Counted from the stretch's first letter, positions 8,676-17,795 are shown. The stretch: 52,801 nt of DNA from Corallococcus terminator (GCF_003611635.1 NZ_RAVZ01000015.1:1-52801); one strand, 5' to 3'. The notes: generated from the sequence alone by a model not told the origin. A program made the numbers and translations.

Positions 8676-9716
8676 ATGAAGGCCCTTCTCGCCGTCGCCA
8701 TGCTGGCGCTCCAGGTAAACCCCGCCAGCACAGGGGCCGCGAGCGGGGAATCCGTCCGTTTTGTCTTCGCGTGGCGCGGCGTGCCGGTGGGGACCGTCTC
8801 GCTGGCCCTGGACGCGGGGCGCTTCGCGTACACCAGCCGGCACCTGCACGTGCGCGAGGGCCGCGCGGGCGAGCGGGTCCGCGAGGTGACCCTGGACGTG
8901 GATGCCGCGGGGCGCGTCGTGGGCGCGGACGCGGTGCCGCAGGCGCTGTGGCTGTGGCAGGGGCCACCGCCCGAGGGCTGCGTGAAGGGCCGCGAGGAGC
9001 TGTCCGGCCAGGAAGGTCCCCACTGCGTCACGTCGCGAAGTCCCACGAGCGCCGAGGGCACGATGCTGGGCGCGCGCTTCCGCGCGGACTACGACGCGCA
9101 AGGGAGGCTGCGAGCGCTGGACGTGGGGGAGTCCCGCTTCACGGTCGCCGCGCCGGGAGAGCGGCTCAGGACCCCGCCGGAGCTCTTCGCGGCCGGCGTG
9201 CCCGTGGAGGGCGGCACGCAAGGCGCGCTGAAGTTGCTCCCGAGCGGGCAGGCTTTACGTCCCACGGCGCCCGTCCCCGAGCGCCTGCCGGACATGACGA
9301 CCTGGACACCGGACGCGGCCCGGGCGCTCTCCCGGAAGGTGCACGCGGCCTTCCCGGACAAGGGCCCTACGGCGGCGGACTGGCGCTCGGGAGGGGAGGG
9401 CGAGGCGGGAGGGTGTCTGGCCCACGCGCTGCGCTTCGCCGCCCTGGCGCGCGCCAACGGCCAACGGGTGGGCCTGGTGCATGGCCTGCTGGTGGTGGAC
9501 GGTGGCCCCGCGCGTCCCCATGCCTGGGTGCGCGTGGCGCTGCGGGGCGGTGGCGTGCTGGACCTGGATCCGACGTCGTTGGATCCGGTGCGCTCGGACA
9601 CGCACCTGCCGCTCGCGCTCGTTCCTCCTGAGGGCCCCGGCCTGGAAGCCGGGGAGCGCTGGCTGTCGCTCCTGCGCGGGGAGTGGCGCGTGGTGCGTGC
9701 TACTCGAAGGGAATGA
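8676..9716 (+). CDS. Secreted transglutaminase-like protein
   Basis: A 346-residue protein with a short signal peptide (MKALLAVAMLALQVNPAST). The C-terminal 100 residues carry the transglutaminase-like (papain-fold) triad order Cys-His-Asp: GGCLAHALRFAALARANG, then RPHAWVRV, then LDLDPT. The family acts as a protease, peptidase or acyl-transferase; the actual substrate is unknown. The N-terminal 220 residues are beta-rich and match no family I can name; they may bind the partner or substrate. It is divergent from the chemoreceptor gene (65 nt between starts), and its last 17 nt overlap the end of the convergent astA gene. Confidence 0.75.
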   Translation: MKALLAVAMLALQVNPASTGAASGESVRFVFAWRGVPVGTVSLALDAGRFAYTSRHLHVREGRAGERVREVTLDVDAAGRVVGADAVPQALWLWQGPPPEGCVKGREELSGQEGPHCVTSRSPTSAEGTMLGARFRADYDAQGRLRALDVGESRFTVAAPGERLRTPPELFAAGVPVEGGTQGALKLLPSGQALRPTAPVPERLPDMTTWTPDAARALSRKVHAAFPDKGPTAADWRSGGEGEAGGCLAHALRFAALARANGQRVGLVHGLLVVDGGPARPHAWVRVALRGGGVLDLDPTSLDPVRSDTHLPLALVPPEGPGLEAGERWLSLLRGEWRVVRATRRE

Positions 9717-10725
9717 TGGACAGCTTCGCGCCGGTCTTCACTTCGAGGATCTCCTTGGCGCGGGCTGGCAGGGAGATGGTGGTGTTGTCCAGCCGGGCAT
9801 GGCAGCGCACGGAGCGGAAGCGGTTGCGGCCGGACTCGCGCTCGGCGGCGACGAGCACGTCGTCCCCCTCCAGCTCGAAGTCCTCGTCCGTCAGCTTCAG
9901 CGTGCGGTAGCGGCGCACCAGGGAGATGTCGGCCGTGTTCGCCTCGAAGTGCGGGCCGCCGTCGAACGGGTCGATGCGCTCCACGTACCGGAAGCCCACC
10001 CGCTCCAGCATCCGCTGCACTCCGCGCGTGGCGGGGCCCACTTCACCGAGCACCTTCTGCACGCGGTCCGGGAACAGCGAGGCGTAGATGTCCGACGAGG
10101 GGAACAGCTCCTTGATGAACTCCTTGTTCTGGCGGCTCAGCCGGTCGGCCTCCAGGTAGGTGAGGCCGGTGAACTTCTTGCCGCAGGCCTCCCACAGGAG
10201 GCTGCGCCCGTCCGGGAGCAGCGGCGGCAGCAGCTCCGCCAGGATGCGCGGACGGAAGATGCGCCGGTGCATGGAGATGAAGAGGAAGCGCACGAAGGAC
10301 AACTGCTTGCCGGGCTTGTCCGGCGTCGCGCGGTAGGGCGGGTCCACCACCAGGCCGCCAATCTCCGTGGGGCCCTCGTAGTTGTACGCGATGGACAGCA
10401 CCTTGTGCCGCAGGTGGCGCTCCAGCGAGGCGGAGTAGTGCTCCCGCTCGCTCACCTCGTAATAGATGTGCGGCGCTTCGTAGGTGCCGTGCTGGGCGAT
10501 GATCATCGACGTGCCGATGATGAGGTTGTTGCGCACGTCCTCCAGCACGAACAGGTACTCGCGATCGAACGGGTCCTTCACCCGGCCCGCGAAGCTCTTC
10601 ACCGACTTGTCGATGATGGCCTCGAGCGTCTCCTCGTTGTTCGGCAGGTTGACGGTGTTCAGCACCGCGGCAAGACGCTTCAGGCCGGGCAAGTCGGTTT
10701 TCTGGACGTCTCGCAGCACGAGCAT
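9700..10725 (-). CDS. astA: Arginine N-succinyltransferase family protein (AstA)
   Basis: A 341-residue GNAT-fold enzyme of the AstA family, which moves a succinyl group from succinyl-CoA to arginine or ornithine, the first step of the AST arginine degradation route. Family features seen are the opening MLVLRDVQKTDLPGL, GTSMIIAQHGTYEAPHIYYEV, GPTEIGGLVVDPPYR, and LGEVGPATRGVQRMLERVGF. Length fits the family (about 340). The start is ATG 10725; an upstream in-frame extension lacks family similarity. No other ast gene is adjacent, so in this organism it may act alone or with genes elsewhere. Its 3' end overlaps the convergent transglutaminase-like gene by 17 nt. Confidence 0.88.
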   Translation of the reverse strand: MLVLRDVQKTDLPGLKRLAAVLNTVNLPNNEETLEAIIDKSVKSFAGRVKDPFDREYLFVLEDVRNNLIIGTSMIIAQHGTYEAPHIYYEVSEREHYSASLERHLRHKVLSIAYNYEGPTEIGGLVVDPPYRATPDKPGKQLSFVRFLFISMHRRIFRPRILAELLPPLLPDGRSLLWEACGKKFTGLTYLEADRLSRQNKEFIKELFPSSDIYASLFPDRVQKVLGEVGPATRGVQRMLERVGFRYVERIDPFDGGPHFEANTADISLVRRYRTLKLTDEDFELEGDDVLVAAERESGRNRFRSVRCHARLDNTTISLPARAKEILEVKTGAKLSIIPFE

Positions 10726-11074
10726 GGGGCACGCAGGGGGCACCCCGGGAAGGGAGCGCCGGAAGGGTCCGCGACCATACACCACCCCCCCGGGCCGTCA
10801 GCCTCCTGCATGCTCCCCTGTCAATGACGCGTTGCGTTCAGGACACCGCTCCCCCGTCCGCTCGGTGGGTACGGGTGGGCCGTTCCCGACGTGAAACATG
10901 TCTCAAACGGACCAGGGCTCGGCTGCCCGCATGCCCTATTGTCAGGCATGTTGGAATGAACTTGAGAGGGAATGAAGTGGGGGAATGACTTGAGGTAGTG
11001 TTTGTCGAAACTTTGACGGCAAAGTTTTTTGGCTCCCCTGGCTGGTCCCCCCAACCTCCCTCAAGGATTCATCA
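10726..11074. other. 349-nt intergenic region between divergent astA and the polysaccharide lyase
   Basis: No gene is seen. The region holds an inverted repeat CATGCC/GGCATG (10930-10950, 9-nt spacer), three copies of GGAATGA at 10953, 10969 and 10982, and a terminator-like hairpin at 11008-11030. The last 150 nt are visibly richer in A and T than the neighbouring genes, as expected for a promoter and leader serving the lyase. No confident -10/-35 pair could be chosen. Confidence 0.5.
11008..11030 (+). terminator. Hairpin with T run in the lyase leader (possible attenuator)
   Basis: AAACTTTG and CAAAGTTT form a perfect 8-bp stem with an ACGG loop, followed directly by further T residues: the form of an intrinsic terminator on the plus strand. 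No plus-strand gene ends nearby (the last one ends at 9716 and a minus-strand gene lies between), and the lyase start is only 44 nt downstream. It may therefore end or modulate transcripts entering the lyase gene. The stem has only two G-C pairs, so strength is uncertain. Confidence 0.45.
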
Positions 11075-12121
11075 TTGAAAGCACTGCACCTCTGGCTTGC
11101 GATGTGTTTGCTCCCGAGCCTCGCTGCGGCGGGTATTGTCTGGCGGGGGGATTTCGAGACGGGGGACCGTTCGCAATTCAGTACGACCCAGATGGTGAGC
11201 GCGGACCGGCTGCAACTGGTGACGAGCCCGGTGGCGGAGGGCAAGTACGCGCTGAAGGCGACGGTGAAGCAGGGCGATGATCCCATCAACTCCAGCGGCA
11301 ACCGCAACGAGCTGGTGTACCTGAGCCGGGAGAAGGTGGGTTCGGAGTACTGGTACCGCTGGAAGGTGATGTTCGCGAACGACTTCCCCAGCGTGGATGC
11401 GTGGCAGCTCTTCACTCAGTGGCACCACGACGGGTGCTGCGGGTCGCCGCCGGTGGAGTTCTTCGTCAAGGGCGAGGTCATCCGGCTGACGGTGAACGAC
11501 AGCGGGACGGTGTGGAGCACGCCGCTCAAGCGCGGGGTGTGGCACGAGTTCATCTTCCACGCGAAGTGGTCCCCGGACGCGTCGGTGGGCTTCGTGGAGC
11601 TGTGGCACAACGGCAAGCAGGTGCTGAACAAGACGAAGGCCAAGACGATGTACGCCGGCCAGAACAGCTACCTGAAGCTGGGGCTGTACCGGGACGACAG
11701 CATCAAGCCGGTGGGCGTCGTCTACCACGACGGTTTCATCCAGGCGACGAGCCGCGAGGACGTGTTCCCGGTGGTGCAGCCGGAGCCCGAGCCGGAGCCG
11801 GTGGACGCGGGCAGCCCGGTGGAGCCGGACCCGGTGGTGGATGCCGGCTCTCCGGTGGAGCCTGATCCGGTGGTGGACGCGGGTTCTCCGGTGGAGCCTG
11901 ATCCGGTGGTGGATGCGGGCACGTCGATGGGCGGCACGGTGGATGCGGGCACGGGCACGGGTGGCGCGTTGCCGGACACCGCGGTGAAGCCGTCGCCGCT
12001 GGATGAGAATGGTGATGACCTCTACCGGGGCGGGTGTTCGGCGAGCGGTGGTTCGCTGGCGGCGTTCTCGCTGCTGGGCCTGTTGGGTCTGATGGGGTCC
12101 CGTCGCCGCCGTCGGAGCTGA
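11075..12121 (+). CDS. Secreted polysaccharide lyase with MYXO-CTERM tail
   Basis: A 348-residue protein with signal peptide MKALHLWLAMCLLPSLAAA, then a heparin-lyase-I-like jelly-roll domain (about 20-225: IVWRGDFETGDRSQF, GNRNELVYL, YWYRWKVMFANDF, LFTQWHHDG, GVWHEFIFHAKWS, YLKLGLYRD). Such enzymes cleave uronate-containing polysaccharides; the substrate here is not known. A Pro/Val/Asp/Gly linker with three copies of a 12-residue repeat follows. The end (GGCSASGG, a hydrophobic stretch, then RRRRR) is the MYXO-CTERM sorting signal of Myxococcota, which is processed near the Cys for surface attachment or release. The start is TTG 11075, supported by AAGGA at 11063-11067 and the signal peptide directly behind it. 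Confidence 0.82.
   Translation: MKALHLWLAMCLLPSLAAAGIVWRGDFETGDRSQFSTTQMVSADRLQLVTSPVAEGKYALKATVKQGDDPINSSGNRNELVYLSREKVGSEYWYRWKVMFANDFPSVDAWQLFTQWHHDGCCGSPPVEFFVKGEVIRLTVNDSGTVWSTPLKRGVWHEFIFHAKWSPDASVGFVELWHNGKQVLNKTKAKTMYAGQNSYLKLGLYRDDSIKPVGVVYHDGFIQATSREDVFPVVQPEPEPEPVDAGSPVEPDPVVDAGSPVEPDPVVDAGSPVEPDPVVDAGTSMGGTVDAGTGTGGALPDTAVKPSPLDENGDDLYRGGCSASGGSLAAFSLLGLLGLMGSRRRRRS
11801..11908 (+). repeat. Three tandem 36-bp coding repeats
   Basis: Three consecutive units each encode VDAGSPVEPDPV in the linker between the lyase domain and the C-terminal sorting signal. They differ only by silent changes, so the unit has expanded recently and the copy number may vary between strains. Confidence 0.85.
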
Positions 12122-12136
12122 GACGCCTTGGAAGTG

Positions 12137-12166
12137 CCTCCCGCTCCGGTACGCCGGGGCGGGAGG
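12137..12166 (+). terminator. GC-rich hairpin after the lyase gene
   Basis: CCTCCCGC (12137-12144) pairs perfectly with GCGGGAGG (12159-12166), 16 nt after the lyase stop, with a smaller CCGG/CCGG pairing possible in the loop. There is no T run, so it is a candidate rather than a certain terminator. Confidence 0.5.
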
Positions 12167-12219
12167 TGATCGACGGCACGGGTTGAAGGGGCTGGCGCTT
12201 CCATGCGAGGAGGCGCGAC

Positions 12220-13020
12220 GTGAGAACCCCTCCCCGACCGATGTGGCTGCTGGTCTGCCTCCTGTTGACCGCGTGCGCGGGTCCAGGGGGCTTGGCGCCC
12301 TCAAGCTATGAGCAGAGCATGGACTCCGCGACCAGCGGCTGTCTGCGCCATCCCTCGTGTGCGTCCCAGGTAGGCCGCGACGCAGTGCTTCCGTGGTTGT
12401 CGAGGACGGCGGCAAGGGCGGGCCAGGCCGCCGCGATGCTGCGCCTGTGGGAGGCGGCGGAAGTGGCCCACGTGGAGCGGGTGCTGGTGGAGTGCGCGAA
12501 GGAAGCGAACCTCCAGGTGAATGAGCGGCACCTGGGGGCGGGAGGACGGACCTCGCCGGAGCTGTGCAGGAAGCCGGTGGACCTGAAGGTGCCGGAGGTG
12601 ACGTGGGGGATGAAGCTGGGGGAGGAGAAGCATGCGGCGGCGCTGGAGTGCGTGCAGCGGGTGCTAGGGCCCACGGACGCGGGACGCTTCAGCCTGGAGC
12701 CGCGCTACCTGAAGGATTCGAGGACAGGGCAGACGCGGTGGTTGGATCCGCAGGTCGTGGCCCAGTGGCTGGCGGACGGGCAGTTCCACCTGTTGGTGGG
12801 GAGCATCGTTCCGGACGTGGTGCTGCACGCGCTCGGGAACCCGCTCAAGGTCCAGGCCGTTTTTGACTTCAAGTTCCCGTGTCCGGTGACCAACCTGCCA
12901 AGTTGGGACCGATACACCGAGGGCCCCTTCACCAAGCTGTGGCAGAACGACGTCTACCAGCAACTCCTGGGCAGTGCGCAACCTCCCCGCTTGATCCATC
13001 CCAACTACAGAGCCAACTGA
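12220..13020 (+). CDS. Lipoprotein with PD-(D/E)xK nuclease motif, putative toxin (copy A)
   Basis: A 266-residue predicted lipoprotein: signal peptide MRTPPRPMWLLVCLLLTAC with lipobox LLTAC (Cys19). The C-terminal domain has P198-D199, then D216-F-K218 in VFDFKFPCP, which fits the PD-x(10-30)-(D/E)xK core of restriction-endonuclease-fold nucleases and resembles the 'restriction endonuclease fold toxin 7' type of polymorphic toxins (my recollection of the family, not searched). The middle (residues 60-195) is helical and very well conserved with copy B. GTG 12220 is chosen because GAGGAGG lies 6 nt upstream and the matching GTG is conserved in copy B. The stop overlaps the next gene's start (TGATG), the usual toxin-immunity coupling. 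Toxicity is inferred, not shown. Confidence 0.7.
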   Translation: MRTPPRPMWLLVCLLLTACAGPGGLAPSSYEQSMDSATSGCLRHPSCASQVGRDAVLPWLSRTAARAGQAAAMLRLWEAAEVAHVERVLVECAKEANLQVNERHLGAGGRTSPELCRKPVDLKVPEVTWGMKLGEEKHAAALECVQRVLGPTDAGRFSLEPRYLKDSRTGQTRWLDPQVVAQWLADGQFHLLVGSIVPDVVLHALGNPLKVQAVFDFKFPCPVTNLPSWDRYTEGPFTKLWQNDVYQQLLGSAQPPRLIHPNYRAN

Positions 13021-13943
13021 TGACCGCGCCAGTTCCACGGGTCCGTAAAGCGTTTGATATCGAGGGCGAGACCGTGGTCCTCGTGCGCGAGGGTGTGTGC
13101 ATCGCGTTCTACGTACCGCTTTCCCATGAGGTGATTGCCCCCGCCGTGTGGAGAGCGCTGGAGCACTACCGGCATTCGCTCGGATCGCGACGGCTGGGTT
13201 GGTACGTGAATGCCTCGGGGGACTGGCCAGAGCTGGATGCGAAAGGAGAGGCCGTTCTCCGGACCGAATTATTGGACTCCTCCGCACTCGTGGAACTGGC
13301 CGAACGGCCAGACTCCGTCACGGGGGTCTCCTTTCGGTACAACGGCCGCAGCAGTGAATTGCCCAACTTCCTCAAGGACCATCCCCAGAGCACCTGTGCC
13401 GTGGAGTTCTGGTTGCCCATCGAGTTCCTGGAAGATCCGGGGCCGGAGTGGGTGCGTTCGCTGGCCCTTGAGTTGGGGCGCGAGTTGCCCTGGGCGTCGG
13501 GGCATGCGGGGTTGGCACTAGAGGTCGGCGCCTGGGTTCCAGCCCTCAGCCCAAGCCTGCTCGAGGCGTGCATGCGCCACCCAGGCTTCGACCTGCCGTG
13601 GCTCCGGACGCTGGCCATGTGTCTGGGCACACGGGTGCGGCCACCCTCGTGGCTCACCTTCCTGGGCCCGCCCGTTCTGGAAGCACTGGGCGGGGCGGAA
13701 GGCCTTCGCGCGCGGTTGCACTCCCCCGCGACGCAAGTCCAATCGCTCTCACCCGAACGCGCGGTGGTCTCCCTGGGGCCCGTACCCGAAGCTGGCGACC
13801 TGGAAACTGGAGACACGCTTCCGCACTACCGCGAGCTGGCCCGCGTGCTGGAGCCCTGGCTGTATGCGCACCCGGGCGAATGGGGCGAATCGGGCGGATT
13901 CTCGCGGGAGGAAGTCCGTCGCTGGGAGCGCCGCTTCCTCTGA
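13020..13943 (+). CDS. DUF3396-like (type VI immunity family) protein, putative immunity (copy A)
   Basis: A 307-residue cytoplasmic-looking protein with no signal peptide. It shows the DUF3396 pattern: CAVEFWLP near the middle, HPGFDLPW, then SWLTFLGPPVLEALGG and a C-terminal LPHYRELARVLEPW. Members of this family often follow effector genes and are treated as immunity proteins; here it directly follows the nuclease-like lipoprotein and shares a TGATG overlap with it, so it probably neutralises that protein. The gene ends 3 nt before the end of the convergent flavin oxidoreductase gene. The N-terminal two thirds differ strongly from copy B while the last 100 residues are nearly the same. Confidence 0.75.
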   Translation: MTAPVPRVRKAFDIEGETVVLVREGVCIAFYVPLSHEVIAPAVWRALEHYRHSLGSRRLGWYVNASGDWPELDAKGEAVLRTELLDSSALVELAERPDSVTGVSFRYNGRSSELPNFLKDHPQSTCAVEFWLPIEFLEDPGPEWVRSLALELGRELPWASGHAGLALEVGAWVPALSPSLLEACMRHPGFDLPWLRTLAMCLGTRVRPPSWLTFLGPPVLEALGGAEGLRARLHSPATQVQSLSPERAVVSLGPVPEAGDLETGDTLPHYRELARVLEPWLYAHPGEWGESGGFSREEVRRWERRFL

Positions 13944-13946
13944 CAT

Positions 13947-15005
<1,059 letters not shown>

Positions 15006-15079
15006 GGACGGGCTCCTGTGGCCGGTGGGTCACCCCAATCTGAAGGCCCGCGAGGGTTTGGACAATGAGGGAACTCACA

Positions 15080-15090
15080 GACAGACTGTC
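15080..15090. promoter_or_regulatory. Palindrome in the OYE-LysR divergent region
   Basis: GACAG-A-CTGTC is a perfect dyad ending 5 nt before the LysR ATG and 74 nt upstream of the OYE start. GGACAATG also occurs twice, close to either side. These fit a LysR-type operator used for autoregulation and for control of the divergent gene, but binding is not shown. Confidence 0.4.
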
Positions 15091-15095
15091 CGTCC

Positions 15096-16016
15096 ATGCG
15101 GACAATGCCCCAGGCGGATCCCGGCGCCGTCCTCGCCTTCGTCGCGGTGGTGGAGCACAAGAGCTTTCGCGGCGCGGCGCGGGCGCTCGGCATCCCCAAG
15201 TCGACGTTGAGTCAGCGCGTGGCGTTCCTGGAAGAGCACCTGGGCGCCCGCCTGCTGTCGCGCACCACGCGGTCGGTGACGCTGACGGACATCGGCGCGA
15301 GCTATCACCGCGAGGTCGCGCCCGCGATGGCCGCGCTGAACGCCGCCGAGGCGCTGGTCGGTGAACTCCAGGCACATCCCACGGGTCGCCTGCGCATGAC
15401 CACGCCCCTGGAGCTGGGACAGGCGGCGCTCGGGGACGTCCTCTCCGTCTACGCCGAACGCTTCCCCGAGGTGAAGGTGGAGGTGGACCTGACGGACCGT
15501 CAGGTGAACCTGGTGGACGAGGGCTATGACCTGGCGGTGCGCGTGGGGCCGCTCACGGATTCGCGGTTGATGGCCCGCCGGCTGGGTTCGCCCCAGTACC
15601 TGGGCGTCTACGCGAGCGCGGCGTACCTGCGACGGGCGGGGACGCCGAAGCGACCGCGCGACCTCGCGGACCATCGCTGCCTTGTGATGACGGGTTCGCG
15701 GACGCCCACGACGTGGAGCTTCAGCTCCGGGCGGAAGACGGAGCTGGTGACCCTCGAACCGCACATGGCGGTCAACAGCTTCGAGGTGCTGAGCGAGCTC
15801 GCCGTGGCCGGCGTCGGAATCGCGAGGCTGCCGACGATGCACGCGTCGCGCTCGCCCGCGCGCAGGGAGCTGAAGGAGTTGCTGCGCCCGTTCGTCGCGG
15901 CCCGTCAGGCCTTCGTGCTCTATCCGAGCGCGCGCAATGCATCCCCCGCGATGCGCGCGATGATCGACGTGCTGGTGGAGCGATTCGAACTGGCGCCCTG
16001 GCACCTGTCGGGGTGA
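15096..16016 (+). CDS. LysR family transcriptional regulator
   Basis: A 306-residue LysR-type regulator. The winged helix-turn-helix is at about residues 10-70 ([50 protein letters not shown]), followed by the periplasmic-binding-like effector domain from about residue 95 ([37 protein letters not shown]). The subgroup resembles the DsdC/AaeR-like regulators found beside oxidoreductases. It is divergent from the old yellow enzyme gene and probably controls it. Neither ATG 15096 nor ATG 15105 has a clear ribosome binding site; a palindrome occupies that position. Confidence 0.9.
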   Translation: MRTMPQADPGAVLAFVAVVEHKSFRGAARALGIPKSTLSQRVAFLEEHLGARLLSRTTRSVTLTDIGASYHREVAPAMAALNAAEALVGELQAHPTGRLRMTTPLELGQAALGDVLSVYAERFPEVKVEVDLTDRQVNLVDEGYDLAVRVGPLTDSRLMARRLGSPQYLGVYASAAYLRRAGTPKRPRDLADHRCLVMTGSRTPTTWSFSSGRKTELVTLEPHMAVNSFEVLSELAVAGVGIARLPTMHASRSPARRELKELLRPFVAARQAFVLYPSARNASPAMRAMIDVLVERFELAPWHLSG

Positions 16017-16071
16017 GCAGAGGGTGGAGTTGAAGGAGCCTGTGTTTCCGTGCGAGGAGAGGAGGCTCCTC

Positions 16072-16878
16072 GTGCGAATGCCCCCGATGCTGACGTGGCT
16101 GTGGTGTTGCCTGCTGCTGACCGCATGCGCGGGTGCGCAACTCAGCGCGCCCCAGAGTTATTCGCAGACCCTGGACTCCGCGACCCGCGGCTGCCTGCAC
16201 CACCCGGGCTGTGCGAGCCAGGTGGGCCAGGACGCGATCCTCCCGTGGCTGGCGAGGGCTGTGGGAAGGGCAGGACAGGCCGCGGCGATGCTGCGCCTGT
16301 GGGAGGCCGCGGAGGTGGCCCACGTGGAGCGGGTGCTGGTGGAGTGCGCGAAGGAGGCGAACTTCCAGGTGAACGAGCGGCTCCTGGGGAAGGGAGGACG
16401 GACCTCGCCGGAGCTGTGCAGGAAGCCGGTGGACCTGAAGGCGCCGGAGGTGACGTGGGGGATGAAGCTGGGGGAGGAGAAGCACGCGGCGGCGCTGGAG
16501 TGTGTGCAGCGGGTGCTGGGGGCCACGGACGCGGGGCGCTTCAGCCTGGAGCCGCGCTACCTTGTCGATGCGAAGACGGGGCGGACGCGGTGGCTGGATC
16601 CGAGGGATGTAGCCCAGTGGCTGGCGGACGGACAGTTCCACCTGCTGTTGGGGAGCATCGTCCCGGATGTGGTGCTGCACGCGCTGGGGAATCCCCTCAA
16701 GGTTCAAAGGGTCTACGACTTCAAGTTCCCCTGTCCTGTCACCAACTCGCCGAGCTGGAACGAATACACCTCTGGGCACACCTTCGAAAAAATGAACCAG
16801 GGTTCTGCGTATCGGAAGGTGCTGGGCGAAAAGCTGGAGCCACGGATGGTCACCCCGAATCAAGGTGTCACGCCATGA
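16072..16878 (+). CDS. Lipoprotein with PD-(D/E)xK nuclease motif, putative toxin (copy B)
   Basis: A 268-residue near-duplicate of the lipoprotein at 12220. It has the same signal and lipobox (LLTAC, Cys19), the same P198-D199 and D216-F-K218 (VYDFKFPCP), and the same Cys positions (GCLHHPGCAS, ELCRKP, LECVQ). Differences cluster in the first 70 residues and after KFPCPVTN, where copy B has QGSAYRKVLG and ends VTPNQGVTP, closer to the expected end of this nuclease-toxin family than copy A. The start is GTG 16072 behind GAGGAGAGGAGG. The stop overlaps the immunity start as ATGA. It begins 55 nt after the LysR gene. Confidence 0.7.
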   Translation: MRMPPMLTWLWCCLLLTACAGAQLSAPQSYSQTLDSATRGCLHHPGCASQVGQDAILPWLARAVGRAGQAAAMLRLWEAAEVAHVERVLVECAKEANFQVNERLLGKGGRTSPELCRKPVDLKAPEVTWGMKLGEEKHAAALECVQRVLGATDAGRFSLEPRYLVDAKTGRTRWLDPRDVAQWLADGQFHLLLGSIVPDVVLHALGNPLKVQRVYDFKFPCPVTNSPSWNEYTSGHTFEKMNQGSAYRKVLGEKLEPRMVTPNQGVTP

Positions 16879-17795
16879 CCGAGCGGTATCCGAGGATACG
16901 AACCGTCATCGACATCGAAGGTGAGCAGATCACAGTCCTTCGGGAGGGCATCTTCATTGCGTTCTACATGCCCGGCTTCCATGGAGAAGTGGCTTCCGCT
17001 GTAGAGCATTCGCTGGAGAGATACCTTCATGCCCTCCGCCCCAAGGCGCTCGGTGCATACGTCGACGAGCACGGCTATTGGCGAACGCTGGACGCGGAGC
17101 TGACGATCCTTCGGCAAAAATTGAGGGATCCTCGTGGGGCCTACATCACGGCGCGAGGTCAGCCTGACTCCGTGACGGGTGTAGGATTCTATTATCAGGG
17201 GCATGCCACCCTCCCGTTGCTGTTTGCTCGGGACCCTCCTCAAGCCATGTGTGCGGTGGAGTTCTGGCTGCCAACCGAGTTCCTGGAGCAACAAGGAGCG
17301 GAGGTGGCACGCTCGCTGATCACCTCGTTGGGGCAAGACCTGCCCTTCAGCTCGGGATACGCAGGGCTGTCTTTCGAGACATGGGGCTGGATGGATGCCA
17401 CCACTCCAGTCCTGCGCGCACGCAGTCTGCGACACCCGGGCTTCGACTTGCCGGTGTCGCATTCATTGGCCTTGTACATGTCACTGGGCACGAAGGTCCG
17501 CGCTCCTGCGTGGCTCACCTTCCTGGGCCCACCGGTGTTGAACGAACTGGGCGGAGCCGAAGGACTGCGCTCCCGGCTGCACTCGCCAGGAACCGAGGTC
17601 CACTCCCTGTCCACGGACCGCGCGGTGGTGTCCCTGGGCCCGGAACCCGAGGCGGGGGACCTGGAGGCCGGTGACACGCTTCCGCACTACCGTGAGCTGG
17701 CCCGCGTGCTGGAGCCCTGGCGCTACGTCCACAAGGGTTCGTGGGGCTCACTCGCGGAAGAGGAAATCCGCCACTGGGAGCGCCGCTTCCTCTGA
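16875..17795 (+). CDS. DUF3396-like (type VI immunity family) protein, putative immunity (copy B)
   Basis: A 306-residue paralogue of the protein at 13020. Shared landmarks are IDIEGE, PDSVTGVGF, CAVEFWLPTEFLE, HPGFDLP, WLTFLGPPVLNELGG, RAVVSLGPEPEAGDLEAGD and RHWERRFL at the end. It starts inside the toxin gene's stop (ATGA overlap). Residues 1-210 are roughly half identical to copy A, the rest roughly 85% (counted by eye). Lower GC in the first 600 nt suggests that this part came from another source. Its presumed job is to protect the cell from the copy B lipoprotein. Confidence 0.75.
   Translation: MTERYPRIRTVIDIEGEQITVLREGIFIAFYMPGFHGEVASAVEHSLERYLHALRPKALGAYVDEHGYWRTLDAELTILRQKLRDPRGAYITARGQPDSVTGVGFYYQGHATLPLLFARDPPQAMCAVEFWLPTEFLEQQGAEVARSLITSLGQDLPFSSGYAGLSFETWGWMDATTPVLRARSLRHPGFDLPVSHSLALYMSLGTKVRAPAWLTFLGPPVLNELGGAEGLRSRLHSPGTEVHSLSTDRAVVSLGPEPEAGDLEAGDTLPHYRELARVLEPWRYVHKGSWGSLAEEEIRHWERRFL

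Larger units (their letters stand above)
12220..13943 (+). repeat. Duplicated toxin-immunity unit, copy A
   Basis: This 1.7-kb segment is repeated in direct orientation at 16072-17795, offset by 3852 bp. The toxin parts align without any gap from 12439 to about 12890. Identity is very high in the toxin body and in the last 300 nt of the immunity gene, and much lower between them. Confidence 0.9.
16072..17795 (+). repeat. Duplicated toxin-immunity unit, copy B
   Basis: Direct repeat partner of 12220-13943. The 9-nt length difference lies near the end of the immunity gene. The block around 16760-17500 is clearly less GC-rich than its surroundings and is where the two copies differ most. Confidence 0.9.

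Noticed and set aside
16050-16874. N-terminal extension of the copy B immunity gene inside the toxin gene
   Set aside because: It is the +1/+2 frame shadow of the toxin; the conserved ATGA overlap marks the true start.
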